From Deltaproteobacteria bacterium (lineage in GTDB: Bacteria > Desulfobacterota > Desulfobulbia > Desulfobulbales > JAGXFP01): 48,001 nt of DNA. The translations under genes and the position numbers were made by a program. The notes under the pieces are model-generated. The model was not told the origin of the DNA, made no database searches, and saw nothing but the letters and a program-made list of their open reading frames with translations. Shown one piece after another: positions 9,870-18,225 of this stretch (the first letter of the stretch is position 1; each line of letters begins with the position of its first letter). The stretch spans positions 1 through 48,001 of the forward strand of contig JAGVGT010000025.1 of the NCBI GenBank assembly GCA_020056965.1. Direction: 5' to 3'.

Positions 9870-10774
9870 TCCACCGGCCTCACATCCCTTTCGAAGTCGG
9901 CGATATACCGCCGCACACAGTCATAAGCATCATCACCCGCCGGCAGAAAGCGGGCGGTCTCCATGCCGGCCAGAATTTTTGCCCCCGACGGGGTGTCGCC
10001 CAGCCTTAGCAGCAGAACGCGAACCTGTTCCCGCACGACCGGCGGCACATCGTTACGGACCATCACCGAATTGTTGACAAACGACTCGGTTTCCCAAAGC
10101 ACTTTCAGTTCCGCAGCCTCCCGGGGATGTTCCTTCTGGAAGATCCGCCAGGGCGGCGGCCAGGTGACGCCGACCGCCGTTTTGCCCAGATAGGCATTCA
10201 TGATCGCGGAATCCTGGGAGCCGACATAGCGGTTGTCGAGGTCGCGGACGACATCCAGCTTCTGTCGATACAAAAAGTATTGGGGCATGATGCAGGCGGC
10301 CAGGGCGGTGCGCGCCGGGTAGCTGACCGCCTGGCCCTTCAGATCGGCGGGAACCCGGAGCGGACTGTCTTTCCTGGCGATGAAAAGGCCCCTGAAGTCA
10401 GCGGGGTCGCCCGCCATGGCGATGACCTGGTAGCCCAGGGGCATGGCAATCGTGGTCTGCCAGGGGTTGGGCAGAAGAAACTCGGGCTTGCGGTACCGGA
10501 TTTTTTCCTCGAAATGGGGGTAGTCGAGGGAGGCCTCCAGCTCAAAGCGCCCGCCTTTAACCTCCCGATTCAGATAATCGATCAGGGGCTGGTAGGCCTG
10601 AAAAAGCCTTTCCGGATTGTACAGCGGATGGACGGCGAATTGATAGATCCGGTCCCCCGGCGCCGCTGGCGCAGTGCCGTACCTGGGGCCGACCTCGGCA
10701 GACTCCCGGCGGCAACCGCCTAGAATCACCGCCACCCCGACGGCCAGCAGGAGAAAGGCGCCTTTTATTCGCAT
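9863..10774 (-). CDS. PhnD-like periplasmic substrate-binding lipoprotein
   Basis: 303 residues with a lipoprotein signal: charged MRIK, a hydrophobic stretch, then lipobox LGGC with the modified Cys at 21. The mature part resembles the PhnD/phosphate-phosphonate binding family (type 2 periplasmic fold): YQFAVHPLYNPERLFQAYQPL early, where family members have a G..P......a.yaPL strand, and SQDSAIMNAYLGKTAVG in the second lobe. There is no permease or ATPase partner. Instead it lies between two hybrid kinases, three bases after the stop of one and overlapping the start of the other by seven bases. This favours a sensing role over uptake. The ligand cannot be read from sequence: PhnD relatives bind phosphonates, phosphite or unrelated small molecules. 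Confidence 0.82.
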   Translation of the reverse strand: MRIKGAFLLLAVGVAVILGGCRRESAEVGPRYGTAPAAPGDRIYQFAVHPLYNPERLFQAYQPLIDYLNREVKGGRFELEASLDYPHFEEKIRYRKPEFLLPNPWQTTIAMPLGYQVIAMAGDPADFRGLFIARKDSPLRVPADLKGQAVSYPARTALAACIMPQYFLYRQKLDVVRDLDNRYVGSQDSAIMNAYLGKTAVGVTWPPPWRIFQKEHPREAAELKVLWETESFVNNSVMVRNDVPPVVREQVRVLLLRLGDTPSGAKILAGMETARFLPAGDDAYDCVRRYIADFERDVRPVEW

Positions 10775-10777
10775 ACC

Positions 10778-13183
10778 TTACACCTGTCCCGCTTCCGGGC
10801 CGGGCAAAGCTGCTGCGCCGGCCAGCGCCCGGCGCGCCGCCCGGGCCAACTCGCCCTTTTCCACCGGTTTCAGCAGATACTCCCTGATCCCCAGGGCCTT
10901 GGCCTTTTCCGCGTCGAGTAACTCGCTGAAGCCGGTACAGATAACGATCGGCATTCCCGGCCTGATCCCCAGGATCTCCCGGGCCAGCGCATCGCCATTC
11001 ATCCTGGGCATGGTCATGTCGGTGATCAGCAGATCGAAACTGTTCGGTTGGTCGCGGAAGGCCTGCAGGGCCTCTTCGCTGTCGGTGAAGGCCGTCACCC
11101 GGTAGCCGAGCCCCTCGAGAAGCTTACTCTCCAGCCTGGTTATGACCTCCTCGTCATCCACCACCAGGACCGACTCGTTGCCGCCGGGGGGGATGTCGCT
11201 TTTCAACTCCGGCGGACGGCCGCTCTTACCGGTAATCAGCGGCAGATAGACCTTGAAAGTGGCGCCCCGGCCCGGTTCGCTGTAGACGTTGACACATCCG
11301 CCCAGCCCGAGGACGATGCCATGCACCAGAGACAGCCCCAACCCGGTGCCCTCACCCTGGGCCCGGGTGGTGAAGTACGGCTCGAAGATCCGCTCCCGGA
11401 CCTCCCGGCTCATCCCGCAGCCGGTGTCGCCAACCTCCAAGATGGCATAACGCCCCGGGGCCAGATTGCCCCGACCGACCGCCTCAACCTCGGAAACGCT
11501 GATACCCTTCAGGGAGACCGTCAACACCCCGCCGGTTTCGCGCATGGCCTGGTAGGCGTTGGTGCAGAGGTTCATCACCACCTGATGAATCTGGCCCGGG
11601 TCGGCCAGCACCGGGTCGAAGTCGACGTCGATCTCCTCCCGAATCTCGATACTGGCGGGGATGGTGGCTCGGATCAACTTGAGGGCCTCCTTGACGACAA
11701 ACTGAATCAACAGGGGCTGCAGTTGCTGCTCGGAACGGCGGCTGAAGGTCAGAATCTGTTTGACCAGATCCTTGGCCCGCCCCCCGGCCTTGAGGACATG
11801 GCCCTGCTCCTCGCGCAACTGGCTGCCCGGCTCCAGCTGCTCCATGACGATCTCGCCGAAGCCGAGAATGGCGGTCAGGAGGTTGTTGAAGTCATGGGCA
11901 ATGCCGCCGGCCAGGGTGCCGATGGCCTCCATCTTCTGGGACTGGCGCAGCTGCTCTTCGAGCTTTTGATGCTCGGTGATATCTCGACCGATGCCCAGGA
12001 CTCCGAGGAGCCGGCCATCGACATCGTACATCGGGGTTTTGATGGTATTCAGCATGGCCCGATGCCCATCGCTGGCGAAGGTGATCCATTCCATATTGTT
12101 GCTGGGCTGGCCGGACGACATGGCCTTGCGGTCATGCTCGCGGAAGAAGTCGGCCAATTCCCGGCTGATAAAATCGTAGTCGGTCTTACCGACAATCTCA
12201 GCCTCCCTGGCGCCGAAGAATTGCTCAAACATTTTATTGCAGAGCAGATAGACGCCGTCCGGGTCTTTCAGCCAGACCAGGTCGGGGATGGTTTCCACCA
12301 GAAGCCGCAACCGGGCTTCCTTTTCGGCCAGGGCCCGTTCCGCCTGCTTGCGCTGAGTCATATCCCTGATAATCACCGAAAAACCGAGGACCGTGCCGAG
12401 CTTGTCCTTCATCAGGCTGAACGAAATCCCGACCGGAATGAGCTCACCGCTCTTGGACCTTCTGAGCGTCTCGATCTGCCGGGCCTGCCGCTTCTCTTTC
12501 AGCCCGAGCACAATCTCATCCTGTTCGGAACGCAGTTCATCGGGGACCAGCAGGGAGATGTGTTTACCGATGATCTCGTCGGACTTATAACCAAAAATGC
12601 TTTCAGCCGCGTCATTGCACGAGGTGATCATGCCGGATTCATCAAGGATGATAATGGCGTCGATGGCGCAGGCGACCAGGCTGCGATAGCGCTCTTCCGA
12701 CCGTTCCAGCTCGGTGATCTTGTCCCCAAGTTTTTGGATCAGGCGGGCCTGGTGTTCCTTCAGGTACTCGGTCTCTTTTTCCATGGCCACCACTCCTGGT
12801 TCAAGCTGTCCGCTGCCTTTCTCCACCAGGACCTCATTGATGATCTTGATGAACTCGCCCGGGTCCGTGGGCTTCAGGATGAACCGGCAGGCCCCGAGGC
12901 TCAGAGCGAAGTCTTTATCCTTTTCGGTCGTGTAGGTGGCCGTGTAAAAAATAAAGGGGATGTCCTTCAGGGCCTCGTCACCCTGCACGGCGCGGCAGAG
13001 CTGAAACCCATCCATCCTCGGCATGAGGATATCGGAGATGATCAGGGTCACGGGCTCTTGCTTGAGCTTTTCCAAGGCCTGCAAACCGTCCGCGGCGGTG
13101 GACACCTCGTAGCCGCACCCCTGAAGCAGGACCTCCAGCAGGTAGACGTTCTCGGGGGTATCATCAACGACCAGCACTTTCAT
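10778..13183 (-). CDS. Hybrid kinase with two receivers (REC-2xPAS-HisKA-HATPase-REC)
   Basis: 801 residues, no membrane segment. The N-terminal receiver (~1-120) has its phospho-Asp at 51 (LIISD). A short coiled coil (~135-165) leads to PAS1 (~168-275) and PAS2 (~285-405). The acceptor His in GGIAHDFNN is at 430, followed by the ATPase domain and a second receiver (~680-795, LITDMTMPRMNG). It therefore behaves as a cytoplasmic relay that can receive phosphate as well as send it. The ATG at 13183 has AAGGAG eight bases upstream. The stop is three bases before the PhnD-like start, so this gene leads a four-gene operon of kinase, binding protein, kinase, kinase. The C-terminal half is nearly the same as in the 1090-residue kinase, including a stretch of identical DNA. 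Confidence 0.9.
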   Translation of the reverse strand: MKVLVVDDTPENVYLLEVLLQGCGYEVSTAADGLQALEKLKQEPVTLIISDILMPRMDGFQLCRAVQGDEALKDIPFIFYTATYTTEKDKDFALSLGACRFILKPTDPGEFIKIINEVLVEKGSGQLEPGVVAMEKETEYLKEHQARLIQKLGDKITELERSEERYRSLVACAIDAIIILDESGMITSCNDAAESIFGYKSDEIIGKHISLLVPDELRSEQDEIVLGLKEKRQARQIETLRRSKSGELIPVGISFSLMKDKLGTVLGFSVIIRDMTQRKQAERALAEKEARLRLLVETIPDLVWLKDPDGVYLLCNKMFEQFFGAREAEIVGKTDYDFISRELADFFREHDRKAMSSGQPSNNMEWITFASDGHRAMLNTIKTPMYDVDGRLLGVLGIGRDITEHQKLEEQLRQSQKMEAIGTLAGGIAHDFNNLLTAILGFGEIVMEQLEPGSQLREEQGHVLKAGGRAKDLVKQILTFSRRSEQQLQPLLIQFVVKEALKLIRATIPASIEIREEIDVDFDPVLADPGQIHQVVMNLCTNAYQAMRETGGVLTVSLKGISVSEVEAVGRGNLAPGRYAILEVGDTGCGMSREVRERIFEPYFTTRAQGEGTGLGLSLVHGIVLGLGGCVNVYSEPGRGATFKVYLPLITGKSGRPPELKSDIPPGGNESVLVVDDEEVITRLESKLLEGLGYRVTAFTDSEEALQAFRDQPNSFDLLITDMTMPRMNGDALAREILGIRPGMPIVICTGFSELLDAEKAKALGIREYLLKPVEKGELARAARRALAGAAALPGPEAGQV

Positions 13184-13224
13184 AGGTCACGCTCCTTGAA
13201 TCTACTTTGCCACATCGGGACGTT

Positions 13225-13377
13225 CGGAAGCTAGAAGACAGAACTCAGAAGTCAGAATTCAGAAGCCAGAAGCCAGAAGCCAGAAGCCAGAATCCAGAAT
13301 CCAAAATCCAGAATCCAGAATTGAGGCAGGCTTATTTATTCTTCTGAATTCTGACTCCTGAATTCTGACTTCTGAAG
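13225..13377. repeat. Short-word repeat cluster with 18-bp inverted repeat
   Basis: The gap between two signalling genes is filled with seven-base-like words (CAGAAGC, CAGAATC). Its ends form a perfect inverted repeat: TCAGAAGTCAGAATTCAG at 13245-13262 and its reverse complement at 13358-13375. The stretch between (13263-13320) is a run of AGCCAGA/ATCCAGA units. It could fold as a long hairpin in RNA and may separate the receiver gene from the kinase operon downstream. Confidence 0.8.
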
Positions 13378-13378
13378 A

Positions 13379-13750
13379 TCAGTCCTTCCTGGCCAGATAT
13401 TTCTCAATCTCGCCCATGATCGTCGCGGGATTGATGGGCTTCTCGATGTACCCCGTACAACCGGCGCCCATTACCTGTTCCCGGTCGCCCACCAGGGCAT
13501 AGGAGGTGAGGGCAATAATCGGGACCCTGCTACCCCACGGGGTGGTCCTGATCCGGCGGGTGGTTTCCAGGCCGTTGATGCCGGGCAGCTGGATGTCCAT
13601 GAGGATCAAGTCGGGCAGTTCCCGCGGCGCCATCTCGACCCCCTCCTCGCCGGTTTTCGCCGCGACCACTTGATAGCCCGCCTTTTCCAGAATGAAGGTG
13701 ATCAGGTACAGGTTATTGTCGTTATCTTCCACCACCAGGATCTTTTTCAT
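13379..13750 (-). CDS. Stand-alone response-regulator receiver (DivK/CheY-like)
   Basis: 123 residues, a single receiver domain with nothing attached. The acidic pair is in VVEDND, the phospho-Asp is D52 (LILMDIQLPGING), the switch Thr is in IALTS and the Lys is in YIEKPIN. The IEKPINP ending and IQLPGI loop are typical of DivK-like relay receivers paired with hybrid kinases. The ATG at 13750 is preceded by GAGGA. It lies between two repeat clusters and close to kinases on both sides; likely partners are the 821-residue kinase upstream, which lacks a receiver, or the hybrid kinases downstream. With no output domain it must act by protein contact or by passing phosphate on. Confidence 0.88.
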   Translation of the reverse strand: MKKILVVEDNDNNLYLITFILEKAGYQVVAAKTGEEGVEMAPRELPDLILMDIQLPGINGLETTRRIRTTPWGSRVPIIALTSYALVGDREQVMGAGCTGYIEKPINPATIMGEIEKYLARKD

Positions 13751-13762
13751 GCCATCCTCATA

Positions 13763-13857
13763 AAGTCAGAATTCAGGAGTCAGAAGTCAGAAGCCCGAAG
13801 TCACGAACCGAAAATCAAAAACCAGAATCCAAAGGTTCAGGATGCAGAAGCCAGGAT
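13763..13857. repeat. Short-word repeat (GTCAGAATTCAGGAG type)
   Basis: Same word family as the cluster at 13225-13377: GTCAGAATTCAGGAGTCAG at 13765-13783, followed by AGTCAGAAGC words and a degraded part to ~13857. The end overlaps the 3' end of the four-helix-bundle gene, so the last few codons of that gene (ASAILASAS) lie at the repeat edge. Confidence 0.6.
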
Positions 13858-14205
13858 TGCGGAAGCGTATGCTTCGAGCAACTTGCTGACCTCTTCCAAT
13901 TGCTGCATTAACGCTGATGAATCGCCATAGCCTAGATCCTGAGAAAGGATCAGATAATAGCGGCATTCCTCAAGAGACCCCTGAGCAATGTTATAAAATC
14001 TTCCTTTGTCGGCTTTCCCTCTTTTCTTATAACCTTCGGCGATGTTTGCCGGGATGGAAACAGCCGCCCGCCGGAATTGTGAAGTCAGCCCATAGATCTC
14101 TGATTTTGGAAATGTCTCGCTATGCTGATAAGCCAACAGGACAAAATGGTGCGCTTTCTGCCAAACGATCAACTCCTGAAAACATTTCGCCGATGGTCTT
14201 TTCAT
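13837..14205 (-). CDS. Four-helix-bundle protein (S23 / 23S-IVS family)
   Basis: 122 residues from ATG 14205. The family signature is clear: ELIVWQKAHHFVLLAYQ, then FPKSEIYGLTSQFRRAA, VSIPANIAEGY and FYNIAQGSLEECRYYLILS. These small helical proteins were first noticed inside intervening sequences of 23S rRNA genes, but most family members, like this one, sit alone. Their function is unresolved. The same frame is open upstream to 14352 but would translate the tandem repeat into a heptapeptide-like leader, so I start at 14205 (GGGG five bases upstream, a weak ribosome site). The gene is flanked on both sides by repeats and lies among signalling genes to which it shows no link. Confidence 0.8.
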   Translation of the reverse strand: MKRPSAKCFQELIVWQKAHHFVLLAYQHSETFPKSEIYGLTSQFRRAAVSIPANIAEGYKKRGKADKGRFYNIAQGSLEECRYYLILSQDLGYGDSSALMQQLEEVSKLLEAYASAILASAS

Positions 14206-14215
14206 ACGCACCCCA

Positions 14216-14316
14216 TATTCTGAATTCTGGCTCCTGGCTCCTGGCTTCTGGCTTCTGGCTCCTGGCTCCTGGCTCCTGGCTCCTGGCTCCTGGCTCCTGA
14301 CTTCTGGCTTCTGCAT
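14216..14316. repeat. Tandem array of 7-bp units (12 copies)
   Basis: Twelve consecutive seven-base units run from 14229 to 14312. Eight are GGCTCCT, three are GGCTTCT and one is GACTTCT. GAATTCT words border it on the left. It lies between the 3' end of the 821-residue kinase (stop at 14318) and the start of the four-helix-bundle gene (14205), so it is in the 5' leader of the latter. Read on the minus strand the words are AGGAGCC/AGAAGCC, the same vocabulary as the other clusters. Confidence 0.9.
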
Positions 14317-14317
14317 T

Positions 14318-16783
14318 CTATTTCCCGATCGGCAAGGTGAAGGAAAAGACACTCCCCTTGCCGAACTCGCTCTCCACCCCGATCTCGCCGCCCAGCAGGG
14401 TAATCAGGCGCCTGGACAGGTACAGTCCCAGTCCCGAACCTTCATGTTTAGGCGCTTCCACGGTGGTCACCTGACTGAAAGACTTGAAAAGGCGGCCCAG
14501 GTCCTCGGCCTTGATCCCCAGGCCGGTATCCCGCACCGCAACGGTGAGGATTCCGTCTTGCGCCCTGGCCGTCACGGTTACCCCGCCTTGCTGGGTGAAC
14601 TTCATCGCGTTACCGACTAGATTGACCAGCACCTGCCGAATCCGCCGCTTGTCGCTGACCAGCATGAGCGAGGGTGGCATTTCCGCCGCCAACGCCAGGG
14701 CCTTGCGCTCGGCTATGACCTGAAACGACCCCAGCACCTCGCTGACTACCTCGGCCAGGTCGAACGACTCCAGGCTAAGGTCAATCTTGCCGGCCTCGAT
14801 TTTGCTCAGATCGATGATGTCGGTGATCAGCGCCAGGAGATGCTCCGAACTGCTCTTGACCATGCCGAGCTGTTTTTTCTGCTCGCCATTCAGCTCTCCG
14901 GCCAGCCCCTGCAGGAGAATGCCGGTAAAGCCGATGATGGAGTTGAGCGGCGTGCGCAGTTCGTGGCTCATGGAGGCGATGAACAGCGACTTGAGGTGGT
15001 CAATTTCCTTGAGTTTTCGGTTGGCGGCCTCCAGCTCTTCCTTATTGGCATTCAGGGCGTCCACCGTATGCATCAAGTGATGCTGACTGGCCCGCAATTG
15101 GGTCTCAGCCTTTTTGCGGGTGGCGACCTCATGGCCCAGCCGCCAATTCCAGAAGGCAAATAACGCCACAACCCCAAGGGCGCCGGCCAGAATCTTCAAG
15201 ATCAGGCCATAATCAACCTGCCGCTCTTGTGGCAGCGCGGTCCATTTCCCATAGAGGTCATTCCGCTCAGATTTCGGAATGGTCAGGAGGGCCTTGTTCA
15301 GGATCCCCGCCAGTTCCGGCCAGTCGCTGCGCACCCCCATGGCAAGTTCGTAGCGATAGGGAGTTTCGCCGGCCAGCTTGATGTTGGTCATCCCCAACTG
15401 ACTCAGGTAATAACCGATGGACACCGTACTATCCACGACAGCCGCCACCTCGCCACGCGCCAGCATTTGCAGGGCAGTGACAATGGAGGTGGCCGGAATC
15501 AGCCGGAGACCGGGGTGTTGGCGCGTTAATATTTGCTCGACGGCATGGCCCTTGACCACCGCGATTTTTTTCCCGGCCAGTTCGTTGATCGAGGCGATAT
15601 ACTGCGCCTCCTGACTGGTAAAGATGCCGATCGGCAACGACAGATAGCTGTCGGTAAAACCCAGATAGGTTTCGCGCTCCTCGGTCCGGTGCAGGGCGGG
15701 AATCATATCCAGGTCACGGCGGCGGACGCCTTCAAGCAGGCTCGGCCACTCCTGCCCCTTGGCGATCTCGAAGCGGACCCCCAGCAACTCGCCGAGCTTT
15801 TGCAGATAGTCCGGGGCGATGCCCCGCGGGATGCCGTGCTCGTCCAGGAATTCAACCGGCGCCCAGGCCGGATCAAGCGCCACCCGAATGGTGGGATGGG
15901 CCTTCAACCAGGCCCGTTCGGACTTACTGAGTTCCAACCCCTGACCGTTTTCCTGTAGCCACTTTTGGCGGATCGTCCGTTCTTCCTCGGCAGTCAACGA
16001 GGCCAGCGCCTTGTCAAGAATCGCGGCCAGCCGGGACTGCCCCTTCCGCACGCCGAACTGCAGGGTTGATTTGGGTTCCGTCAGCCGGCCCATTAACCGC
16101 AAGTTATTCAGCAGCTCCTTTTCCATCAGGTAAACAACCACCGCCCGATTACCGGCATAGGCATCGGCTTCGCCACGAGAGACGGCATCCAGGGCCGCGG
16201 AAGTCGATTCATATTCCCGCACGGTGACTTGGGGATAATTTTTCCTGAAGTAGGTGATATTATGAAAACTCCGCTCCAGGGCGATGATCTTCCCGACCAG
16301 ATCCTGCTCGGTCTTCAAATAGCCCTCCCCCTTCCGCCCCACGATGACATGGGGAATCACGATATAGGGGCGAGTGAAATTGAACAGCGCCTCGCGGTCC
16401 GGCCGCTGGGAAATATCCATCAGGGCGTCCAGGTGGCGGCTCTGGACCAGGGCGTAGTTTTTCTCAAACGGCGCCGGCACCGGCACCAGGGCGTTGCCCA
16501 GCCGTTTGTTGAGGGCGGCCAGATAATCCACCCCGATCCCCTGCGGGATCTGGTTCTGGTCGAGATAATTTAGCGGCGGCCAGGCATCCATGATCCCCAC
16601 CTGAATCCGCGGGTGCTGGGCCAGCCACGCGCGCTCGGCATCGGTTAAAACCAGGTTGACCGGTTTGGCCGGTTCTACCGCGGCCTGCGCCGGCGCGAGA
16701 AAGGCGGCCAGCAGGACCACCAGCAGAACACTGCCGCGTAGCAGCGTCCTAGCCTGACAATCTTTTGCCTTTAGTAGTTTCAT
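14318..16783 (-). CDS. Sensor histidine kinase with two periplasmic solute-binding domains (EvgS/BvgS-like)
   Basis: 821 residues. A signal-anchor region (~15-34, cleavable-looking at AQA) leads to two tandem SBP_bac_3 domains (~55-275 and ~295-515); each begins with an LT/S-x-x-E-R-A-W-L box followed by a VGIMDAWPP or VALDPAWAP strand. A membrane helix (~524-545) and a coiled coil follow. HisKA has the classic MSHELRTPLN box (His 607), and the ATPase domain ends the protein with GSGLGLYLSRRL. Unlike BvgS and EvgS it has no receiver or Hpt, so it needs a separate receiver; the stand-alone one at 13379-13750 is the nearest. The ATG at 16783 has GGAG eight bases upstream. It follows the porin gene by 32 bases, suggesting co-transcription. 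Confidence 0.92.
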   Translation of the reverse strand: MKLLKAKDCQARTLLRGSVLLVVLLAAFLAPAQAAVEPAKPVNLVLTDAERAWLAQHPRIQVGIMDAWPPLNYLDQNQIPQGIGVDYLAALNKRLGNALVPVPAPFEKNYALVQSRHLDALMDISQRPDREALFNFTRPYIVIPHVIVGRKGEGYLKTEQDLVGKIIALERSFHNITYFRKNYPQVTVREYESTSAALDAVSRGEADAYAGNRAVVVYLMEKELLNNLRLMGRLTEPKSTLQFGVRKGQSRLAAILDKALASLTAEEERTIRQKWLQENGQGLELSKSERAWLKAHPTIRVALDPAWAPVEFLDEHGIPRGIAPDYLQKLGELLGVRFEIAKGQEWPSLLEGVRRRDLDMIPALHRTEERETYLGFTDSYLSLPIGIFTSQEAQYIASINELAGKKIAVVKGHAVEQILTRQHPGLRLIPATSIVTALQMLARGEVAAVVDSTVSIGYYLSQLGMTNIKLAGETPYRYELAMGVRSDWPELAGILNKALLTIPKSERNDLYGKWTALPQERQVDYGLILKILAGALGVVALFAFWNWRLGHEVATRKKAETQLRASQHHLMHTVDALNANKEELEAANRKLKEIDHLKSLFIASMSHELRTPLNSIIGFTGILLQGLAGELNGEQKKQLGMVKSSSEHLLALITDIIDLSKIEAGKIDLSLESFDLAEVVSEVLGSFQVIAERKALALAAEMPPSLMLVSDKRRIRQVLVNLVGNAMKFTQQGGVTVTARAQDGILTVAVRDTGLGIKAEDLGRLFKSFSQVTTVEAPKHEGSGLGLYLSRRLITLLGGEIGVESEFGKGSVFSFTLPIGK

Positions 16784-16815
16784 TTACTATTCTCCAAACC
16801 GGTGAACATTCGGTT

Positions 16816-18159
16816 TCAAAACTTCACCCGGGCCCCGACCGTTCCGACGTTGATCAGGTCAACCGCGGGGGCGGATCGGCGCGCCAGGGCATAGACGCGG
16901 TACTGGGCGTAAAGTTCCGTGGCGATCTTGTCCATCGACTGGACCACCGCCGCGCCCACCGACCAGGCCGTGTCACTCGCCGCCGGCAGGTTTCTCGACC
17001 GGGTGTAGTCAACCCCGAAGGCCGTGCGGCCCAGTTCGTTAAGGTTGGCCAGCCAGCCAACCTTGCCATACAGATTGGTAGCGTTCTTTAGACCGTCCCG
17101 CTCTTGCCGGCCGCCGGACAGAGTGAGGTTCAGGCCGCTGCTTTGGTGCAGAAGGGAGACCGAGCCGTCCTCTTGCAGACCGTGGTCCGGCAGTTGGGGA
17201 TTGGCCACGGCCAAAGCCCCGGCCGCTTTAAAACCATGGCCTTCGCCGCCCCAAAAGAGCGCCGCGTCGGCGCGCTGATTGCTAACCAGCGAAGCGGCCA
17301 GGCTGAAACCGTGATAGCCAGGGGTGTCATAGCGAAGCCGGGACTGTCGGCTCAAGCCATCCCGGTCCTGAAAGACCTCCGCAACCTTCAGACTGGTCAG
17401 GGCGCCGCCCCCCCCTTTTTCCCGGAACAGCATGGCACAGGCGGTGTCGGCAATACTGGCGTACTGCACCGCCTCGGTCCGGGACAAATCGACCTCGGCC
17501 GTGGAGTTGGAGGCAGTGTCGCCCTTGCCGAGCGACAGTTTACCGTATCTGGTACCAGCCAGTGAAATCTCGGCCCAGCGCTGATCAAAATAGGTGCCTG
17601 GGGTTGGGTTGGTCTGGGAAACCTGGGTGGTTGGATCTGGGGCCACGGCCACTTCGATCCGGGTTCCCATGGCGAGATCAGCATTGATTCTGCCGGTGCC
17701 GATTACCCGCAGCCTGGTACCGCTGGTGCTGTTGTCGACAAAGAAAAGGTCCGTCCCGCCCCCGTCAGCGATCAGGTTTACCGCCCGACTCACCTGACCA
17801 GAGATGGCGAGTTGAATTGGCCCGCCAGCGGTTCCGCTGGTGGGCCGGGGCGAAAGCTCGGGCAGGGGAAGGCCCTTGGACGGCAAAGACTTTGCTGGTT
17901 CCGCCGACGGGGTCGCGGAATTCGAACTGGCTTCCCGAGGCTGCAGCATCTTGATCTGCTGCCCCAGGGAATCCAGCCGTTCCGACTGCAATCTGATCAG
18001 CTCGGCCTGCTGCCGAAGTTGTTCTTGTTGCTGTTGAATGGTCCCCTGCAGCTGCTGGAGCAGTTCCCGCTGGTCGGAATCAGCCCGGGCATTGTCCCGG
18101 CCCTGCAGCCCCAGCACCAGAACCAGGGCAGAAGTGGTCAGCACCATTGGGATACGCAT
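16816..18159 (-). CDS. Outer-membrane porin with N-terminal coiled coil
   Basis: 447 residues from ATG 18159. I prefer this to the TTG at 18174 because GAGGGGG precedes it at good spacing. It has a signal peptide (~1-26), a Gln-rich coiled coil (~28-75) that probably trimerises near the peptidoglycan, and a Pro/Ser linker. The rest (~105-447) is a beta barrel with alternating strands such as QRWAEISLAGTRYGKLSLGK and a C-terminal Phe (VGARVKF), the usual signal for barrel insertion. The body resembles general Gram-negative porins; the coiled-coil start resembles DcaP-like forms. It sits 32 bases upstream of a kinase with two solute-binding domains. One reading is that the porin admits the ligand that the kinase senses. 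Confidence 0.85.
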   Translation of the reverse strand: MRIPMVLTTSALVLVLGLQGRDNARADSDQRELLQQLQGTIQQQQEQLRQQAELIRLQSERLDSLGQQIKMLQPREASSNSATPSAEPAKSLPSKGLPLPELSPRPTSGTAGGPIQLAISGQVSRAVNLIADGGGTDLFFVDNSTSGTRLRVIGTGRINADLAMGTRIEVAVAPDPTTQVSQTNPTPGTYFDQRWAEISLAGTRYGKLSLGKGDTASNSTAEVDLSRTEAVQYASIADTACAMLFREKGGGGALTSLKVAEVFQDRDGLSRQSRLRYDTPGYHGFSLAASLVSNQRADAALFWGGEGHGFKAAGALAVANPQLPDHGLQEDGSVSLLHQSSGLNLTLSGGRQERDGLKNATNLYGKVGWLANLNELGRTAFGVDYTRSRNLPAASDTAWSVGAAVVQSMDKIATELYAQYRVYALARRSAPAVDLINVGTVGARVKF

Positions 18160-18225
18160 AAAAAGCCCCCTCAACCACCAACAAGATCGATAGCCACGAA
18201 GCCCCGGCCCAGCTGCTCCGGCCCC

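Noticed and set aside
11048-13234. 728-codon plus-strand frame inside the 801-residue kinase
   Set aside because: It is the opposite-strand shadow of a well-supported kinase, composed of Leu/Gln/Asp-rich sequence that arises from GC-rich third positions. Similar long shadows at 17812-19581 and 26412-28229 were rejected for the same reason.
13837-14205. 23S rRNA intervening sequence, because the four-helix-bundle family occurs there
   Set aside because: No rRNA sequence lies on either side; the flanks are repeats and kinase genes.
14216-14316. Possible CRISPR array
   Set aside because: The units are seven bases with no spacers, and no cas genes are present. It is a simple tandem array.
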